Shown: positions 39,801-49,151 of the stretch, one piece after another | How the letters are laid out: the number at the start of each line of letters is the position of its first letter | How positions within the stretch are numbered: the first letter of the stretch is position 1 | From: Histomonas meleagridis | Taxonomy: Eukaryota > Parabasalia > Tritrichomonadida > Dientamoebidae | Assembly (NCBI GenBank): GCA_020186115.1 | Contig: WSYJ01000142.1 | Coordinates: 558,001-622,000 of the forward strand | DNA length: 64,000 nucleotides | Direction: 5' to 3' | The notes under the pieces: generated by a model | What the model was told of the DNA's origin: nothing | Databases searched by the model: none | The model's input: the letters and a program-made list of their open reading frames with translations, nothing else | Translations under genes and position numbers: made by a program

Positions 39801-42800
39801 TTAATTTTTATAGATGCATCAAATTGTACTGGGTTTTGTAATAATTTCTTTAAATATCGTTCGATAAATAATGTTGTAGCTAATTTAGTTGAAGTTAACT
39901 TAGAAAACAATGCTAAATAATATGCAAATTGTGACGTAGGATTAAAGTTTTCAATGAAATCAATAATATTTTCTTCTGTTTGAATTAATTTTATTATTTG
40001 ATTAGTTTGATCTTTTGATGCCATTAATTTAAACCAAGCAGTAAAGAATACAGAAATAGAATTATCATTTTGTAAATTATTTTCATTACATTCTTTAGCC
40101 ATTGTCTTAAATAATTCCAAATTCTTATTATAAGCAAATAAATATAAAATTGATGCTTCGATAAATATATGATTTAAAGATGGAGGTTTCTTAAATAATT
40201 CGAAATTATTTCTTGTTAAAACTTGATAAATTTGTTCTTTTTCTTCAATTTCAAATGGATGTTGTTCATTTCGTACTGATCTGGCACTTGTTAATAATGT
40301 ATTCAAATATAATGAAGTATCATTTTCACTTGCAGTACTTGCTCTTTTACGTTGTTGTTCACCAGAATTATTAGTCTTTAATGCAGTCGATGTTAAACTT
40401 TTATAACTATCAGAAGTTAATGAAAAACTCATACCACATAATAATGTTAATGATTCAATTAATAAGCATTGGAATAAAGTTGAAGCATCTTTAGCAATAT
40501 AAACATAAACTTTCCAAGCAGTCGCAGAATTATTTCTTAAAATAGAATTCAAAGTTAATTGGACAATATTTATAAAACGAATTGTTTGAAGATTTTCAAC
40601 AAATTTTTGTAATGATGTTAAAAAGAATATAATAGTTTTCATTAACTTTAATTCTGATGAATAATCAGCTATATGTTGATTTACTATAGTTTCATTCATA
40701 TTAAAGTTATCAAATAATTGAGGTAAAGGTTCACATACAGAAGTTAACATTTCTTCATTAAATTTATCATTACTTTTATCACCATAATATAACCCATTTT
40801 CAAATAAGATCATAATAATTGATAATCTTTGATTTTGATAAATTTCAGTGTCTTGTGTAGTATAAAATAATGATACATATCGACCTAAACTTTTAGCAAA
40901 TTCTGTTTTCCTATCACCAAATGAACCATATTGTAAAATATTAAATAATTTCGAAATAATATTAACACTTAAACCTACTGATTCTTTCGAAAGTTTTTGT
41001 TTCGATGATATTGATGCCATTACATTAATAATCGTTAACCAAAACCTTGGATTGTCATATTTAAATTCATTAGTAGCTTGATTTATATGTTGTGACATAA
41101 TTTTCAAGAACTTTTCAGTAGAAATTGGATTTAAGAATTCAAATGATTCTGCAAATCGATTATCATTAACTTCAGTAACAGATATATAAGAATAAATTGT
41201 CGAGAAGAAAAATTCTTCAAATGAAATACTTTGATTACTTGGTATATTTCTTTTACTTAAAAGATTTATTGTCGATAACATAAATGGTGTCATTGAATTA
41301 ATCTTAGCTCGAGTTACATGATAATAAATCGTAGGTTGTCCTATATTAGCGACTTGAATCTTTTTAGTTTCTAATAACTTTGTTACAAAACCAATATAAG
41401 TTTCAAAGATATATTGTGTAATATTAATAATATCAGAATTTTCAGTAGGAATATAATTCCGAATATATGCATTTTTCTCATTAATTCCATATATTTGATA
41501 CATCCAACCTAAGATTTTCTCACAATAATCTAAAATCTTATCATTACATAAAGATCTAAGTAAGAAATTATTAAGTAAAAATAGTCGGGAATCTTCAGTA
41601 GAGATTTTCCCTTTATTATCATTAATTGTTACACTTAATACTAAATAAGCCCAATGTAAAAACATTCCATAAATTATTGGGAAATGTACTAAATTTGGTG
41701 AATTTAATCGAATTCCAACTTTAAGTTCTTCTTGAAATGTTCGAGCAATTTCGATTATTTCTTCTAAAATTATATTATTTTTAACGCCTTCAATCATTAA
41801 TTTATTAAAGGTGAAAAACGTCTGTAAAAATGTTGTAAATGAATTAGTCTTTGTCGAACCTGTTTGAGCCAAAAGACGAATTATATTTTTCACTAATTCT
41901 ACTTGACGATGAAATACTTGAATTAAATCACTTGCTCTAATATCAAATTTCATAAATGATTGAGGATTAAAGAACATTGGTACATCGACTGAATATGTTT
42001 GTACATCTTGAGCAGATAATATCGAATATAATGTATATTTAGGTGATACATTAGTTAATAAGTCGATAATCATTGAAGCATTTTCTAATGCTTGTGTTCG
42101 AGTAATACTATCTGTGTTACGATTCTTTAATGTTTCCATAAATTCATTTAAGGAAAACATCATCTTCTCATAGATATTTGGTGGGAATTCATTCAGTACA
42201 TTTTCAACTGGATATCCTTTCATTAACCATTGTAATAATTGGGTCAAATATGGCCAACCATTTTCATCCTTAACTAATTCTAATAATGATGATACTTGTG
42301 AATTAGAATCTGAATTATTAGTTATCATTATCGCCATTGACCTTGGATATATATGAAGGCGTTGTTCAGGTGTAAATGACTCTAATAATTTATGAGTGAT
42401 TTGAGGCTGCTTGATTTTAGGACAATGCTTTTCATAGAAATCATTGAATGGACTGCCTTCAATTTTTGAACTGATGATTTTGGCATCAAGTAACTCTATC
42501 GTTCCACATGTTATATAATATTTCTTATTCGCATTTTTGGCTTTCGCATTTTTAACTTTATGTGCAACTGTTACAAAAAGATGTGATTTCTTTGAGTTCG
42601 TTGCTTCTTTTAATTTGTTATGACACATTGGCATAAGTGCACATATTATAGCGATAAGTTCTGGCTCTGGTTTTGATTTAGGTTTGTACAATTTGTCAAT
42701 TAATGCTTCGGCTTCTGGAAATCCGGTCTTAATAAGTGACTCGTGATCTTTTGGACATTCGAGATAAAAGCTGTAAATGAGTTTATAGAAACATTGTAAA

Positions 42801-43441
42801 AATTGAACTCTATTTTCAGCGGTCACATCACCAAGAAAATTATCAAAGCCTTTGATAGCTGTACGAAATGCTGCTTCACTGAACATGGCATATGACATTT
42901 GATCAATAAATTCACATGGAGTAAAATCTCCATGAACTTGATGGAAAAGTAATTTAAGTGGGTTAGCACCAAAAGGAATTGCATTTGCAATGAAACGTTT
43001 CACCGCTGGAATGAAAAGTGAACTATAAACTTCGGGCAATGCATTAAATCTGACTTGGATGATATGAAATATCTGTATACTGCAAGTGTTTGCGATGTAA
43101 TTTAACGGTAAAAGTCTTAAGATTTCGCAAAGTACTAATATGTATTTAGCGGGATTTTCAAATGAACCCGATAAAGAAGAAAAGGCTTGTAACTTCAAAC
43201 ATAGCTCATGAGCAAAAATCCTGAAAACTTCACTAGAATCTTGAAGACAAATCCCTCCTGCATCTGTTACATAAGTTCGATCAGCTGAAGATAACCAAAG
43301 AAGTGGATTAAAAGTAGTGAATGATTCAGGTGAAGGGTCGGATTGAAGAATCTCCTTTTCCATAGATGACAATAACTTATTTATAGATGGAAAGGAAGAA
43401 TTCGACAGATTCTTGGACATCTGAAATTTGCGCAAATTCAT
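36821..43441 (-). CDS. Very large helical protein, neurofibromin-like, no GAP domain recognised
   Basis: 2,206 residues in one frame; an alternative start is the ATG at 43420 (MSKNLSNSS). Almost the entire length is helical repeat-like sequence. Near residues 1410-1510 is a beta-rich stretch (AYLVFAESSIAVSLTKSF ... IRSIVETDNGVEIFF ... LPTQYKKYIIQAYELM) that resembles the PH-like domain of neurofibromin. The part after it resembles the C-terminal HEAT-like region of NF1 (for example YLVWVSLFAANHSNTMLRIA and FERDFYQAFVMSLMRSI). I did not find an arginine-finger or FLR/PAxxNP motif, so GTPase activation by this protein itself is not supported. The match is from memory and weak at the level of single residues. 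One frame this long shows that assembly here is accurate. Confidence 0.55.
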   Translation of the reverse strand: MNLRKFQMSKNLSNSSFPSINKLLSSMEKEILQSDPSPESFTTFNPLLWLSSADRTYVTDAGGICLQDSSEVFRIFAHELCLKLQAFSSLSGSFENPAKYILVLCEILRLLPLNYIANTCSIQIFHIIQVRFNALPEVYSSLFIPAVKRFIANAIPFGANPLKLLFHQVHGDFTPCEFIDQMSYAMFSEAAFRTAIKGFDNFLGDVTAENRVQFLQCFYKLIYSFYLECPKDHESLIKTGFPEAEALIDKLYKPKSKPEPELIAIICALMPMCHNKLKEATNSKKSHLFVTVAHKVKNAKAKNANKKYYITCGTIELLDAKIISSKIEGSPFNDFYEKHCPKIKQPQITHKLLESFTPEQRLHIYPRSMAIMITNNSDSNSQVSSLLELVKDENGWPYLTQLLQWLMKGYPVENVLNEFPPNIYEKMMFSLNEFMETLKNRNTDSITRTQALENASMIIDLLTNVSPKYTLYSILSAQDVQTYSVDVPMFFNPQSFMKFDIRASDLIQVFHRQVELVKNIIRLLAQTGSTKTNSFTTFLQTFFTFNKLMIEGVKNNIILEEIIEIARTFQEELKVGIRLNSPNLVHFPIIYGMFLHWAYLVLSVTINDNKGKISTEDSRLFLLNNFLLRSLCNDKILDYCEKILGWMYQIYGINEKNAYIRNYIPTENSDIINITQYIFETYIGFVTKLLETKKIQVANIGQPTIYYHVTRAKINSMTPFMLSTINLLSKRNIPSNQSISFEEFFFSTIYSYISVTEVNDNRFAESFEFLNPISTEKFLKIMSQHINQATNEFKYDNPRFWLTIINVMASISSKQKLSKESVGLSVNIISKLFNILQYGSFGDRKTEFAKSLGRYVSLFYTTQDTEIYQNQRLSIIMILFENGLYYGDKSNDKFNEEMLTSVCEPLPQLFDNFNMNETIVNQHIADYSSELKLMKTIIFFLTSLQKFVENLQTIRFINIVQLTLNSILRNNSATAWKVYVYIAKDASTLFQCLLIESLTLLCGMSFSLTSDSYKSLTSTALKTNNSGEQQRKRASTASENDTSLYLNTLLTSARSVRNEQHPFEIEEKEQIYQVLTRNNFELFKKPPSLNHIFIEASILYLFAYNKNLELFKTMAKECNENNLQNDNSISVFFTAWFKLMASKDQTNQIIKLIQTEENIIDFIENFNPTSQFAYYLALFSKLTSTKLATTLFIERYLKKLLQNPVQFDASIKINNKLNIMNYINKLKSSPQFEKLMNTIFNIEEIYINKDSFDTISNDMNIITAFVGLHKTPFDRSEFVFQHPDLSPEDESKLYYSNCIQEIGLIENSRGYFIDLVKIPILKPGIITSYFYKFFEKVDQFQLFINLTLIPKHIVEEFPLIIKNAPTGFISKIRKIVLLNPSILVQNLLMKDILPAELPKSMKDIVVVLNDLSSILTPKDLIYFPEAAFGNISEYRCQVPVKYNGKEAYLVFAESSIAVSLTKSFLGTNVLHTLYIGIDTIRSIVETDNGVEIFFDVHKLDGSVLQNHHLKLPTQYKKYIIQAYELMKCKVGKYIQSSEIVITISSSFRVQMISFSLLLIAQNQATLMNQAIQLFEAAIHSGKPVVNCSVYVADDCTVNMTNLFKEVVEKNLVSDVVENLSLLLKINQSEAALKNLLPLFIEFMNSSDNVPLMYTVLSNLFEISYTNTAYASILTSYFLNDLTSELAIEVAFYLIAQINTIDESQNTITQKFSIARRAAQAFMRKHGSLVGKIVIDTFFDGTICQKCYGDAVNPTKIFSIISKLSFNCPEYVLTNLPLFFFSTIMSGVYTTLELISLVKSCYEAMFCSLLSIFPNSERIINKSRDKILQLLEHPKVLPAIKLIDLVDKLMESFGKDYQKDFRELFNKTLPNDNPSIFYLKTTANIYFTGGTKEIVIDLIKNLPKLFKSIDFSYQKLAICLESIASAIKIISNDMKTIKYLVWVSLFAANHSNTMLRIAANKLLHMCLQCMFEPKQSIESIRNQVSDNNKIKNDIKNLESSLNINFERDFYQAFVMSLMRSIEEIDTRQTTISIFNLCVDNLLDSSEKLIYFVVPLITFGNEDTVKALTQKITNGKPLEEFIFNVISKFGLQESAWLVKVITNFFGQRTCLQSVDCLARVLIYASKKHQIFFVPIVNDLVNRCWKMIETESSLQRIDSISALAAALLGINSTDNKYAVQYDKINFTKMEDAKVNDLISEALELLAKNE

Positions 43442-43917
43442 TCAAAACCTATTTAAATATTCAAACTTTTTTGAAAGTTTACATATCACACATTTTTCAA
43501 AACACATTTTTCTATGCAACCTATTCAATTGTTTACAACGGACCGTTTGAGATTGTGATTATGCTGTAAAAAGTATTGCTTTAGAGGGGAGTTATTAGTC
43601 AGTTCACATTCATTTTTCTTTTCATCGCAAAAAGTTATTATTTCTTCTTGAGATTGTTGTGAGCACAAATGTTTTTGTAAAGTGTCTATTGTAATGGTAA
43701 TGAGTTAACTCTGAGCAAATGAAAAAATGAAATTATCGGAAGTGAGGGAAAAGTTATGTGGTCTTTTGCAATCGGCTTGACAAACGATAACGTACGTTGA
43801 AAAAGCTATTGTAAACGTTTGAAAATGTCGTCGTTCAAAATTCAAAAAGTTATTCGATTTACGCCCATTCAAAATTCTGAGAGTGTCATGACGAAATAAA
43901 TTTATTCTCTGCTTTAT
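43442..43917. other. Intergenic region
   Basis: About 475 bases; nothing recognised. Confidence 0.5.
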
Positions 43918-45123
43918 TCAATGGAATTCACAGTTGGTGAGCGTGGCTACTGTGATGTTGCCTTGCGGTACACGTAACGGTACTCCCTTATAACAGGCTT
44001 GTCCTTCAGCATTTATTGTTAATTGATTATTTGAACTTACGGCTTTCCACCACTTTCCTTTGCTATCAACAGATGGTTTGATGTCAGGGTTAACAAAGTC
44101 TCCACAAAGAACACGTGTACCAACAGGTGTATCTGCTGGTGGTGTTAAAAGTTCAACTTTGGAATGATCAGCACTGGATCCAGCGAAAACCATAGCTTCG
44201 GATGGTTGGCCACGTATCTTTCCTGGTTTAATGTTTGTGAAAACGACAACAAGACGATTTTCCATTTCTTCAATTGGAATGTACTTACGTACACCAGTAA
44301 TAACCTTCTTGATGACGCCATCGCCAATATCAATCTCTTCGCAGTAAAGGCTATCAGCATCTGGATGTGGCCAAACTTTAACAATTCTTGATACACGAAC
44401 ATCAATCATTTGGAATGGATCACATTCTGGTTCTTTAGGAGCTGCAGGCTTAGGTGCTTGTTGCTTAGCTTGCTTCTTAGCCTTCCTACCACCTTGTGGT
44501 AATTGTTGTTTATTTTGTTGAGGCTGGTTACCGCCTTTTTGTGGGGCACCTTTCTTAGCATTTTTGTTGTGAGATTTGTACTCTCCCTTTTGTACTTCGA
44601 TTGGTTGGAATGGATTTCCAAGTTGAGAATTGATAAATAACATCCAACGGACAACATCAACAAAATCTTTCTTCTCTTGGTCACGGAACTCCTTAGTAAA
44701 TGGATAAAGAGCTAAGAATAAGAGAATATCAGCCATTGTTAAAGTATCATTAACTAAATATGTTCTTGTGTTGATATAAGATTGAATCTGACCAATGATA
44801 ACTCTTGCATCTCCTCTGCTTGTTTCATTGAAAATTGAGTCAGCGATGGATGTGAATTGTTCAATTAATGCTGATTGTTCAGCATCACCATCAGCGAGCA
44901 AACGCTTGCTTACAGGCTTGCCACCAGCCTTTGTTGTACGGGCCATTTCATTTGCGATTGAAGCAAAACCATAAATTTCTTTATCGCCAACTTTCATAAT
45001 GGGAATTGTAACTTCGGAATCTTCTGTAATTTCTAATTTAAAGCCAATATATTTTGCAACAATTTCGAATGAGCTTTTATATTGGTATCCAACTGGAACC
45101 TTCACAGACATTAAAGTGGTCAT
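43918..45123 (-). CDS. Arc1p/AIMP1-like tRNA-binding cofactor of aminoacyl-tRNA synthetases
   Basis: 401 residues. Residues about 75-165 resemble the helical half of a GST-like domain (NTRTYLVNDTLTMADILLFL), the fold used by synthetase-complex proteins to pair up. A basic Gln/Lys-rich linker (170-230) follows. From about 231 to 401 is an EMAP-II-type tRNA-binding OB fold with its tail (DVRVSRIVKVWPHPDADSLY, IKPGKIRGQPSEAMVF). Arc1p and AIMP1 deliver tRNA to methionyl-, glutamyl- or other synthetases in the cytosol. No catalytic synthetase domain is present. An initiator lies 25 bases upstream of the ATG. The stop overlaps a TAAA tetranucleotide, the trichomonad polyadenylation signal. Confidence 0.88.
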   Translation of the reverse strand: MTTLMSVKVPVGYQYKSSFEIVAKYIGFKLEITEDSEVTIPIMKVGDKEIYGFASIANEMARTTKAGGKPVSKRLLADGDAEQSALIEQFTSIADSIFNETSRGDARVIIGQIQSYINTRTYLVNDTLTMADILLFLALYPFTKEFRDQEKKDFVDVVRWMLFINSQLGNPFQPIEVQKGEYKSHNKNAKKGAPQKGGNQPQQNKQQLPQGGRKAKKQAKQQAPKPAAPKEPECDPFQMIDVRVSRIVKVWPHPDADSLYCEEIDIGDGVIKKVITGVRKYIPIEEMENRLVVVFTNIKPGKIRGQPSEAMVFAGSSADHSKVELLTPPADTPVGTRVLCGDFVNPDIKPSVDSKGKWWKAVSSNNQLTINAEGQACYKGVPLRVPQGNITVATLTNCEFH

Positions 45124-45145
45124 TCATTGTATACTTTATAGAGAA

Positions 45146-45150
45146 AGTGA
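45146..45150 (-). promoter_or_regulatory. Trichomonad initiator (Inr) of the tRNA-binding protein gene
   Basis: TCACT on the minus strand, +1 A 25 bases before the ATG at 45123. Confidence 0.5.
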
Positions 45151-45399
45151 ATTGATTTACATTATTCAATTTTTGATAACGAAATAGAATTTTTTCAATG
45201 GCAAATTTTGCCCTCAAATTTATCATTTCGATGTTGAAAGTTTCAATTTTCACTTTAATATGATTCAGTGCATAAAGTAAATAAGTCATTGTATTATAAA
45301 AAAATATGATATAAATCTCGTATCTTTTTTTAAAACAGTAAGTTTTGTGCATTCTTAAGATTTGTACATAAAAACTTTTATAAACGATTTGAATAAATT

Positions 45400-46017
45400 T
45401 TACTGAACAATACAAACTTCTTTTTGACCTTCTTTAGGTGGAGTTGGTTTTTCATCTTTTACTGGTTTTGTTTGGTTTTGTGTTTCTTTCTTTTCATTTT
45501 CAAGTGTTGATAAAACTATATGATCCAAAAGATCATTTATCCCTTCTCCCGTTTGTAAATCAGTTTCAAAGTATTCCATTCCAAAGCGCTTTGCTTTTTC
45601 TTTTCCCTCTTCCTGTGAAATCTCTCGGGGACCAGGGCAAAAAGAGTTTGCAAGCAAAATTTTAACACAATCATCTGGAAATGAAGGAGAAAGAGCACGG
45701 TATCTGGCATCCAATTCATTGAATGTTCTTGTGTTATGTATTTCATAAATAAATATGATAGCTATACTACATCGTATAGAATAGGATTGAATATGGTGTT
45801 CAATCTCCCCGAAGCTTCTTTCAAGGCCATTGGTATCTAAGTATGTTATTTTGACCAACTGATTTTGAGATTTGTAAGTTGATTGAAAAATTTGAGTTAC
45901 AACTGTTTGATGCCCAGGGTCATGTGGATCTCCAATAAAGTAGTATGCAAGCCCTGTTTTTCCTGTGTTGGTAGCTCCTGTAATAAATATAGTTATTTTC
46001 TTTTCATCTGTTTCCAT
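45400..46017 (-). CDS. Ras-like small GTPase with degenerate G4 motif and CaaX end
   Basis: 205 residues from the ATG at 46017 (METDEKKITIFITGATNTGK); an in-frame ATG at 46119 adds 34 residues that do not fit. The P-loop GATNTGKT (14-21) and the switch II motif DTNGLE (61-66, usually DTAGQE) are present. Where the base-specifying NKxD should be, the sequence is NSFC, and a G5 motif is not obvious, so guanine specificity is doubtful. The C-terminus CIVQ is a CaaX box, predicting farnesylation and membrane attachment after a Lys/Pro/Glu-rich linker. The mariner element is inserted about 145 bases upstream. Confidence 0.75.
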   Translation of the reverse strand: METDEKKITIFITGATNTGKTGLAYYFIGDPHDPGHQTVVTQIFQSTYKSQNQLVKITYLDTNGLERSFGEIEHHIQSYSIRCSIAIIFIYEIHNTRTFNELDARYRALSPSFPDDCVKILLANSFCPGPREISQEEGKEKAKRFGMEYFETDLQTGEGINDLLDHIVLSTLENEKKETQNQTKPVKDEKPTPPKEGQKEVCIVQ

Positions 46018-46162
46018 TTTTCGAAAAATTGAACAAAATATTTTGTCGGATAAACTTCTCAAATATTCACTGCATTTAAGTGTAATGGCAAAATGACGTT
46101 TAACCTTCCCAAAAGTCAAAAAACTTTTTTCTCATTATTTATTTATACATTACAAAGATATA

Positions 46163-46189
46163 AAGGCTAACCCAAAAGGGTTGGGACAA
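46163..46189. repeat. Left terminal inverted repeat of the mariner element
   Basis: 27 bp, preceded by TA; matches the reverse complement of 47452-47478 at 25 of 27 positions. Confidence 0.9.
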
Positions 46190-46430
46190 GCTTTTTCAAT
46201 TTTAACAGAAAAGTATTCAATTTTGTCCCAACCGCGTGAACGCAGATTGAATACTTTGAGACATGTTAAGTGAAAAATAGCTAAAATTTTAAATATTTTG
46301 TTTTTTATTAATTTTTTTCTGATCGAGTTCAAAGTATAAATATAATTAGGTTGAACCATATATGGTTTGGGCATACGTGCTTTTTGAAGCATTTTTTGAA
46401 ATAAAAAATTACAAATCATTACACTTTCAT

Positions 46431-47396
46431 TTAAATTTTCGGATGTACATTGTTGTTCATTTGATTTTTTAAGCTGATTAGAAAAAACCGAGAATGAGCC
46501 AAGAAAGTAGCTATTCCTTGTTTTTCTTCTCTTAATTTCATTATATAATTGTTTCCATGATCAATGGATTTTTTATATAATGAAACGAGTTTGCGATAAC
46601 CATTAAGACTGTTTCCCCTGAGAGAGATGCAAGTGCTAAGTCTTGCATCAAATGATTCAATCAGAAGATTGATAGTTTCTATGGGGATATTGTTCCAAGC
46701 TTCAGAAGCAGCTCGATAGAGATCGTCTGCTGTGTGAATTTCTTGGTAATTGATTTTGGATTTAATGATCGACCAACATATCTCAATGACATTGAGATCC
46801 GGGGATGATGATGGCCAGTGAAGATCATCAAATAACATTGTTACTCTCCCTTCTAAGAACAGTTTTGTTGACTTTGCTGTGTGAGGTCTTGCTCCATCTT
46901 GTTGAAAAACAAAACCTTTTGGACCAAATCTGTCATTCAACTTTCCAAAGATTTGGTTTTCTGCCAACATTTTTTGATAGGATTCTGCATTCAAATTTCC
47001 TTCAATTATGATAAAATTTGATTTGAAGTCCTTTGAAATGCATCCCCAAACCATGATTTTGATGGGATATTCCTCTTTTTCATGATATTGTTCGTCACAT
47101 TGGATACCAGGAAATACCCTAACTTTTCTCTTATATGGTTCTAATGCAATGATGCATTCATCTGAAAAGCACCAAGGCAATAAATAATATAATATTTTGG
47201 GTATTTCTTTGGCAAAACGAACTCGATATTCTTTTTTATTTTCGGTGAGTTTTTCCTTGGGCTGTTGATATTTAGCTTTGAAGCCGATTGCTGCTGAAAT
47301 CCTTTCAACAGTTGACTCAGACATTTTGAATTCATAATCACAACTTAAACTTGAAATTGTTCTATTTGTTATACTAGGGTCTTACAAAATATTCAT
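46431..47396 (-). pseudogene. Mariner-type transposase with an early in-frame stop
   Basis: The open frame from the ATG at 47324 gives 297 residues. Homology continues upstream in the same frame (DPSITNRTISSLSCDYEFK, part of the DNA-binding helix-turn-helix region) to an ATG at 47396, but a TAA at 47382-47384 falls four codons after that ATG. The catalytic triad is visible as FSDE, QQDGARPHT and SPDLNVIE. There are 37 residues between the second Asp and the Glu (DD37E); if the Asp of SPDLN were used, the spacing would be 32. The transposase cuts at the TIRs and integrates into TA. Initiation at 47324 would lack part of the DNA-binding domain, so this copy is probably inactive. Confidence 0.88.
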
Positions 47397-47451
47397 TGCA
47401 ACAAAATGATATCTAAACTGTGAATAAGGGTCGATAAAAATCTTCTATCGT

Positions 47452-47478
47452 TTGTCCCAACCCTTTTGGGTTGGGCTT
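47452..47478. repeat. Right terminal inverted repeat of the mariner element
   Basis: 27 bp followed by TA; contains the perfect palindrome CCCAACCCTTTTGGGTTGGG. Confidence 0.9.
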
Positions 47479-47591
47479 TACAACATTTGTATGATATTGA
47501 ATAATGTAAAACTTTTTAAATTTCAAATTCAAAGAATGAAGATTATTCTCTTTTTTCATTAATATTTTTTTATCCAAATACCAGCAAAGTG

Positions 47592-49075
47592 TTAAGCTAA
47601 TCCAGAATCTTTAATAAGTCTCAGTTCTCTAATGTGTCCATTTTTGTATGCATATGCTTTTGCTGTTCTAAATATTTTAAATAAATATTAAATAAAAAAT
47701 TTATACATTATTTCTTATAAAAAAACATTAAATTAATAAATTAAATATCTTTCAATTTGGCATTAATTCCTTTTTGTTTTATAAGTAATAAAACAACTTC
47801 AAAGCGTCCATTCATTGCTGATAACATCAAAGGTGTCTTAAATACAATATATAAATTCCGAAAATATTTCTGAAATTGTAAATCGCCTAAAAAAACACCA
47901 TTATAAATAAAACAATATTTTTTTCATTAACATCAATTCCACCATGTTCCAAAAGTAATTCAGCAGCTTCAGCTTTACCATGTGAGCAGGCAAATAAAAA
48001 AGCCGTCCAAAATCAAAGAGTTAAACGTCAAAAAAAGACAAAAAATATCAACAACTTATTTGAAAAAATATTTGTTTTTATATTCACATCAATATCTTTG
48101 CGTTTAAGAAGAGCCTTAACAACATCAGGATTCCCATTTACGCATGCATACATTAACGCAGTCCAAAAAGATCAAAATAAAAACCAAATCAAAATTTAAA
48201 ATATTTTTATCTTGTATATTTACATCTACTTTTTTATTTTTAAGAATTTCTTGAACTACATCAACATAACCATTTTCACAAGCTAACATAAGTGCTGTTT
48301 TAAATTATTTAAATAAATACCAAACATTTAAAAAAAACATCACTTTAAACAAAAAAATTTCATTTTTAAGATTTGGATCAACTTCTTCATTATTAATTTC
48401 TAAAAGTAATTTAATTAAATTTTGGTTTTTTTGATTGAACAGCTTTAAGTAAAATATCTTTTGGTAATGAAATTTTATTAATATATTGTTTAATAAGATA
48501 TATGTTACCAATTTTTAATGATTTGGATATAATAACATTATTTATATCATATTTTTCTGCGAGAAATGTTAAAATATCATAATTTTCATATTCAATACAT
48601 TTATCAGCATAAATTTCATATTTATTTTTGTATTGTGATGTTTCCGTAATAGAACTAAATATATTAAAAAGAATTTGTGTAAAATTTTGGTTACTTAATA
48701 TTACGTTCTCATTTAAGTTATCATAAAAATAATGGAAAACATAATTTTGATGAAATTCGATTGAAACAGTGTTTCACAAGTTCTATCAAATGTCGCATAA
48801 TTTTGTTGACATATACGAATAATTTCTATGTTTCCTCCTGCAATTGCGAATTTTAATGTATTATTTACACGTGCGCCGTTATTTAATAAATATATAAAAC
48901 ATTTAATTGACCCGAAAAATGCTGAAAAATCAATTAATGACACATTTGGTTTGTTAATAAATGAATATCTTTCATAAAGTGAAGGCTCAATCAATTGATT
49001 TTTATAATTAAAATTATCTTGTGATGCTACTTCTTGTAATTTTTCAATATCATCAATTCGAAGAATTTTTACATA
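47592..49075 (-). pseudogene. Decayed, 5'-truncated DUF3447/ankyrin gene
   Basis: Homology to the gene at 22400-24127 begins abruptly at about 49075 (VKILRIDDIEKLQE) with no start codon or N-terminal region. The DUF3447 core follows (LIEPSLYERYSFINKPNVSL), then a frameshift near 48770 in the block where HQNYVFHYFY should continue. Ankyrin units follow (TALMLACENGYVDVVQEILK, TAFLFACSHGKAEAAELL, TPLMLSAMNGRFEVVLLL), each separated by an AT-rich spacer, and the last unit ends in a TAA at 47592-47594. Frameshift, truncation and spacers mean no intact protein. It sits 76 bases downstream of the CHD gene's stop codon. Confidence 0.8.
47667..48361 (-). repeat. Ankyrin units with five AT-rich spacers
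   Basis: Spacers between the codon at ankyrin position 8 and the Thr codon that opens the next helix: 47667-47746 (80 bases), 47837-47916 (80), 48007-48072 (66), 48163-48208 (46) and 48299-48361 (63). On the coding strand they are T-rich. Part of the 47837-47916 spacer (TTTCAGAAATATTTTCGGAA) resembles the spacers at 22.5-22.9 kb (TTTCAAAGTAATATTTGAAA). Confidence 0.85.
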
Positions 49076-49151
49076 AAATTATCAAAAATGAATTTCCAAA
49101 ATCGAAAACATTATTCTTTACTTTACTTGAAAGCTTTACAAAATAAATCAA

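Larger units (their letters stand above)
46163..47478 (-). mobile_element. Complete mariner-family DNA transposon, 1,316 bp
   Basis: Bounded by 27-bp terminal inverted repeats (46163-46189 and 47452-47478) that differ at two positions, and flanked on both sides by the TA target duplication (46161-46162 and 47479-47480). The repeats contain the core ACCCAAAAGGGTTGGGACAA. The internal gene, on the minus strand, encodes a DDE transposase. Size, TA target and single gene match Tc1/mariner elements, which are abundant in trichomonads. The right repeat contains a perfect 20-base palindrome at its outer end. Confidence 0.93.

Noticed and set aside
47592-48361. CRISPR-like array
   Set aside because: The regular spacing comes from ankyrin repeats, the repeated parts are coding and diverged, and the genome is eukaryotic.
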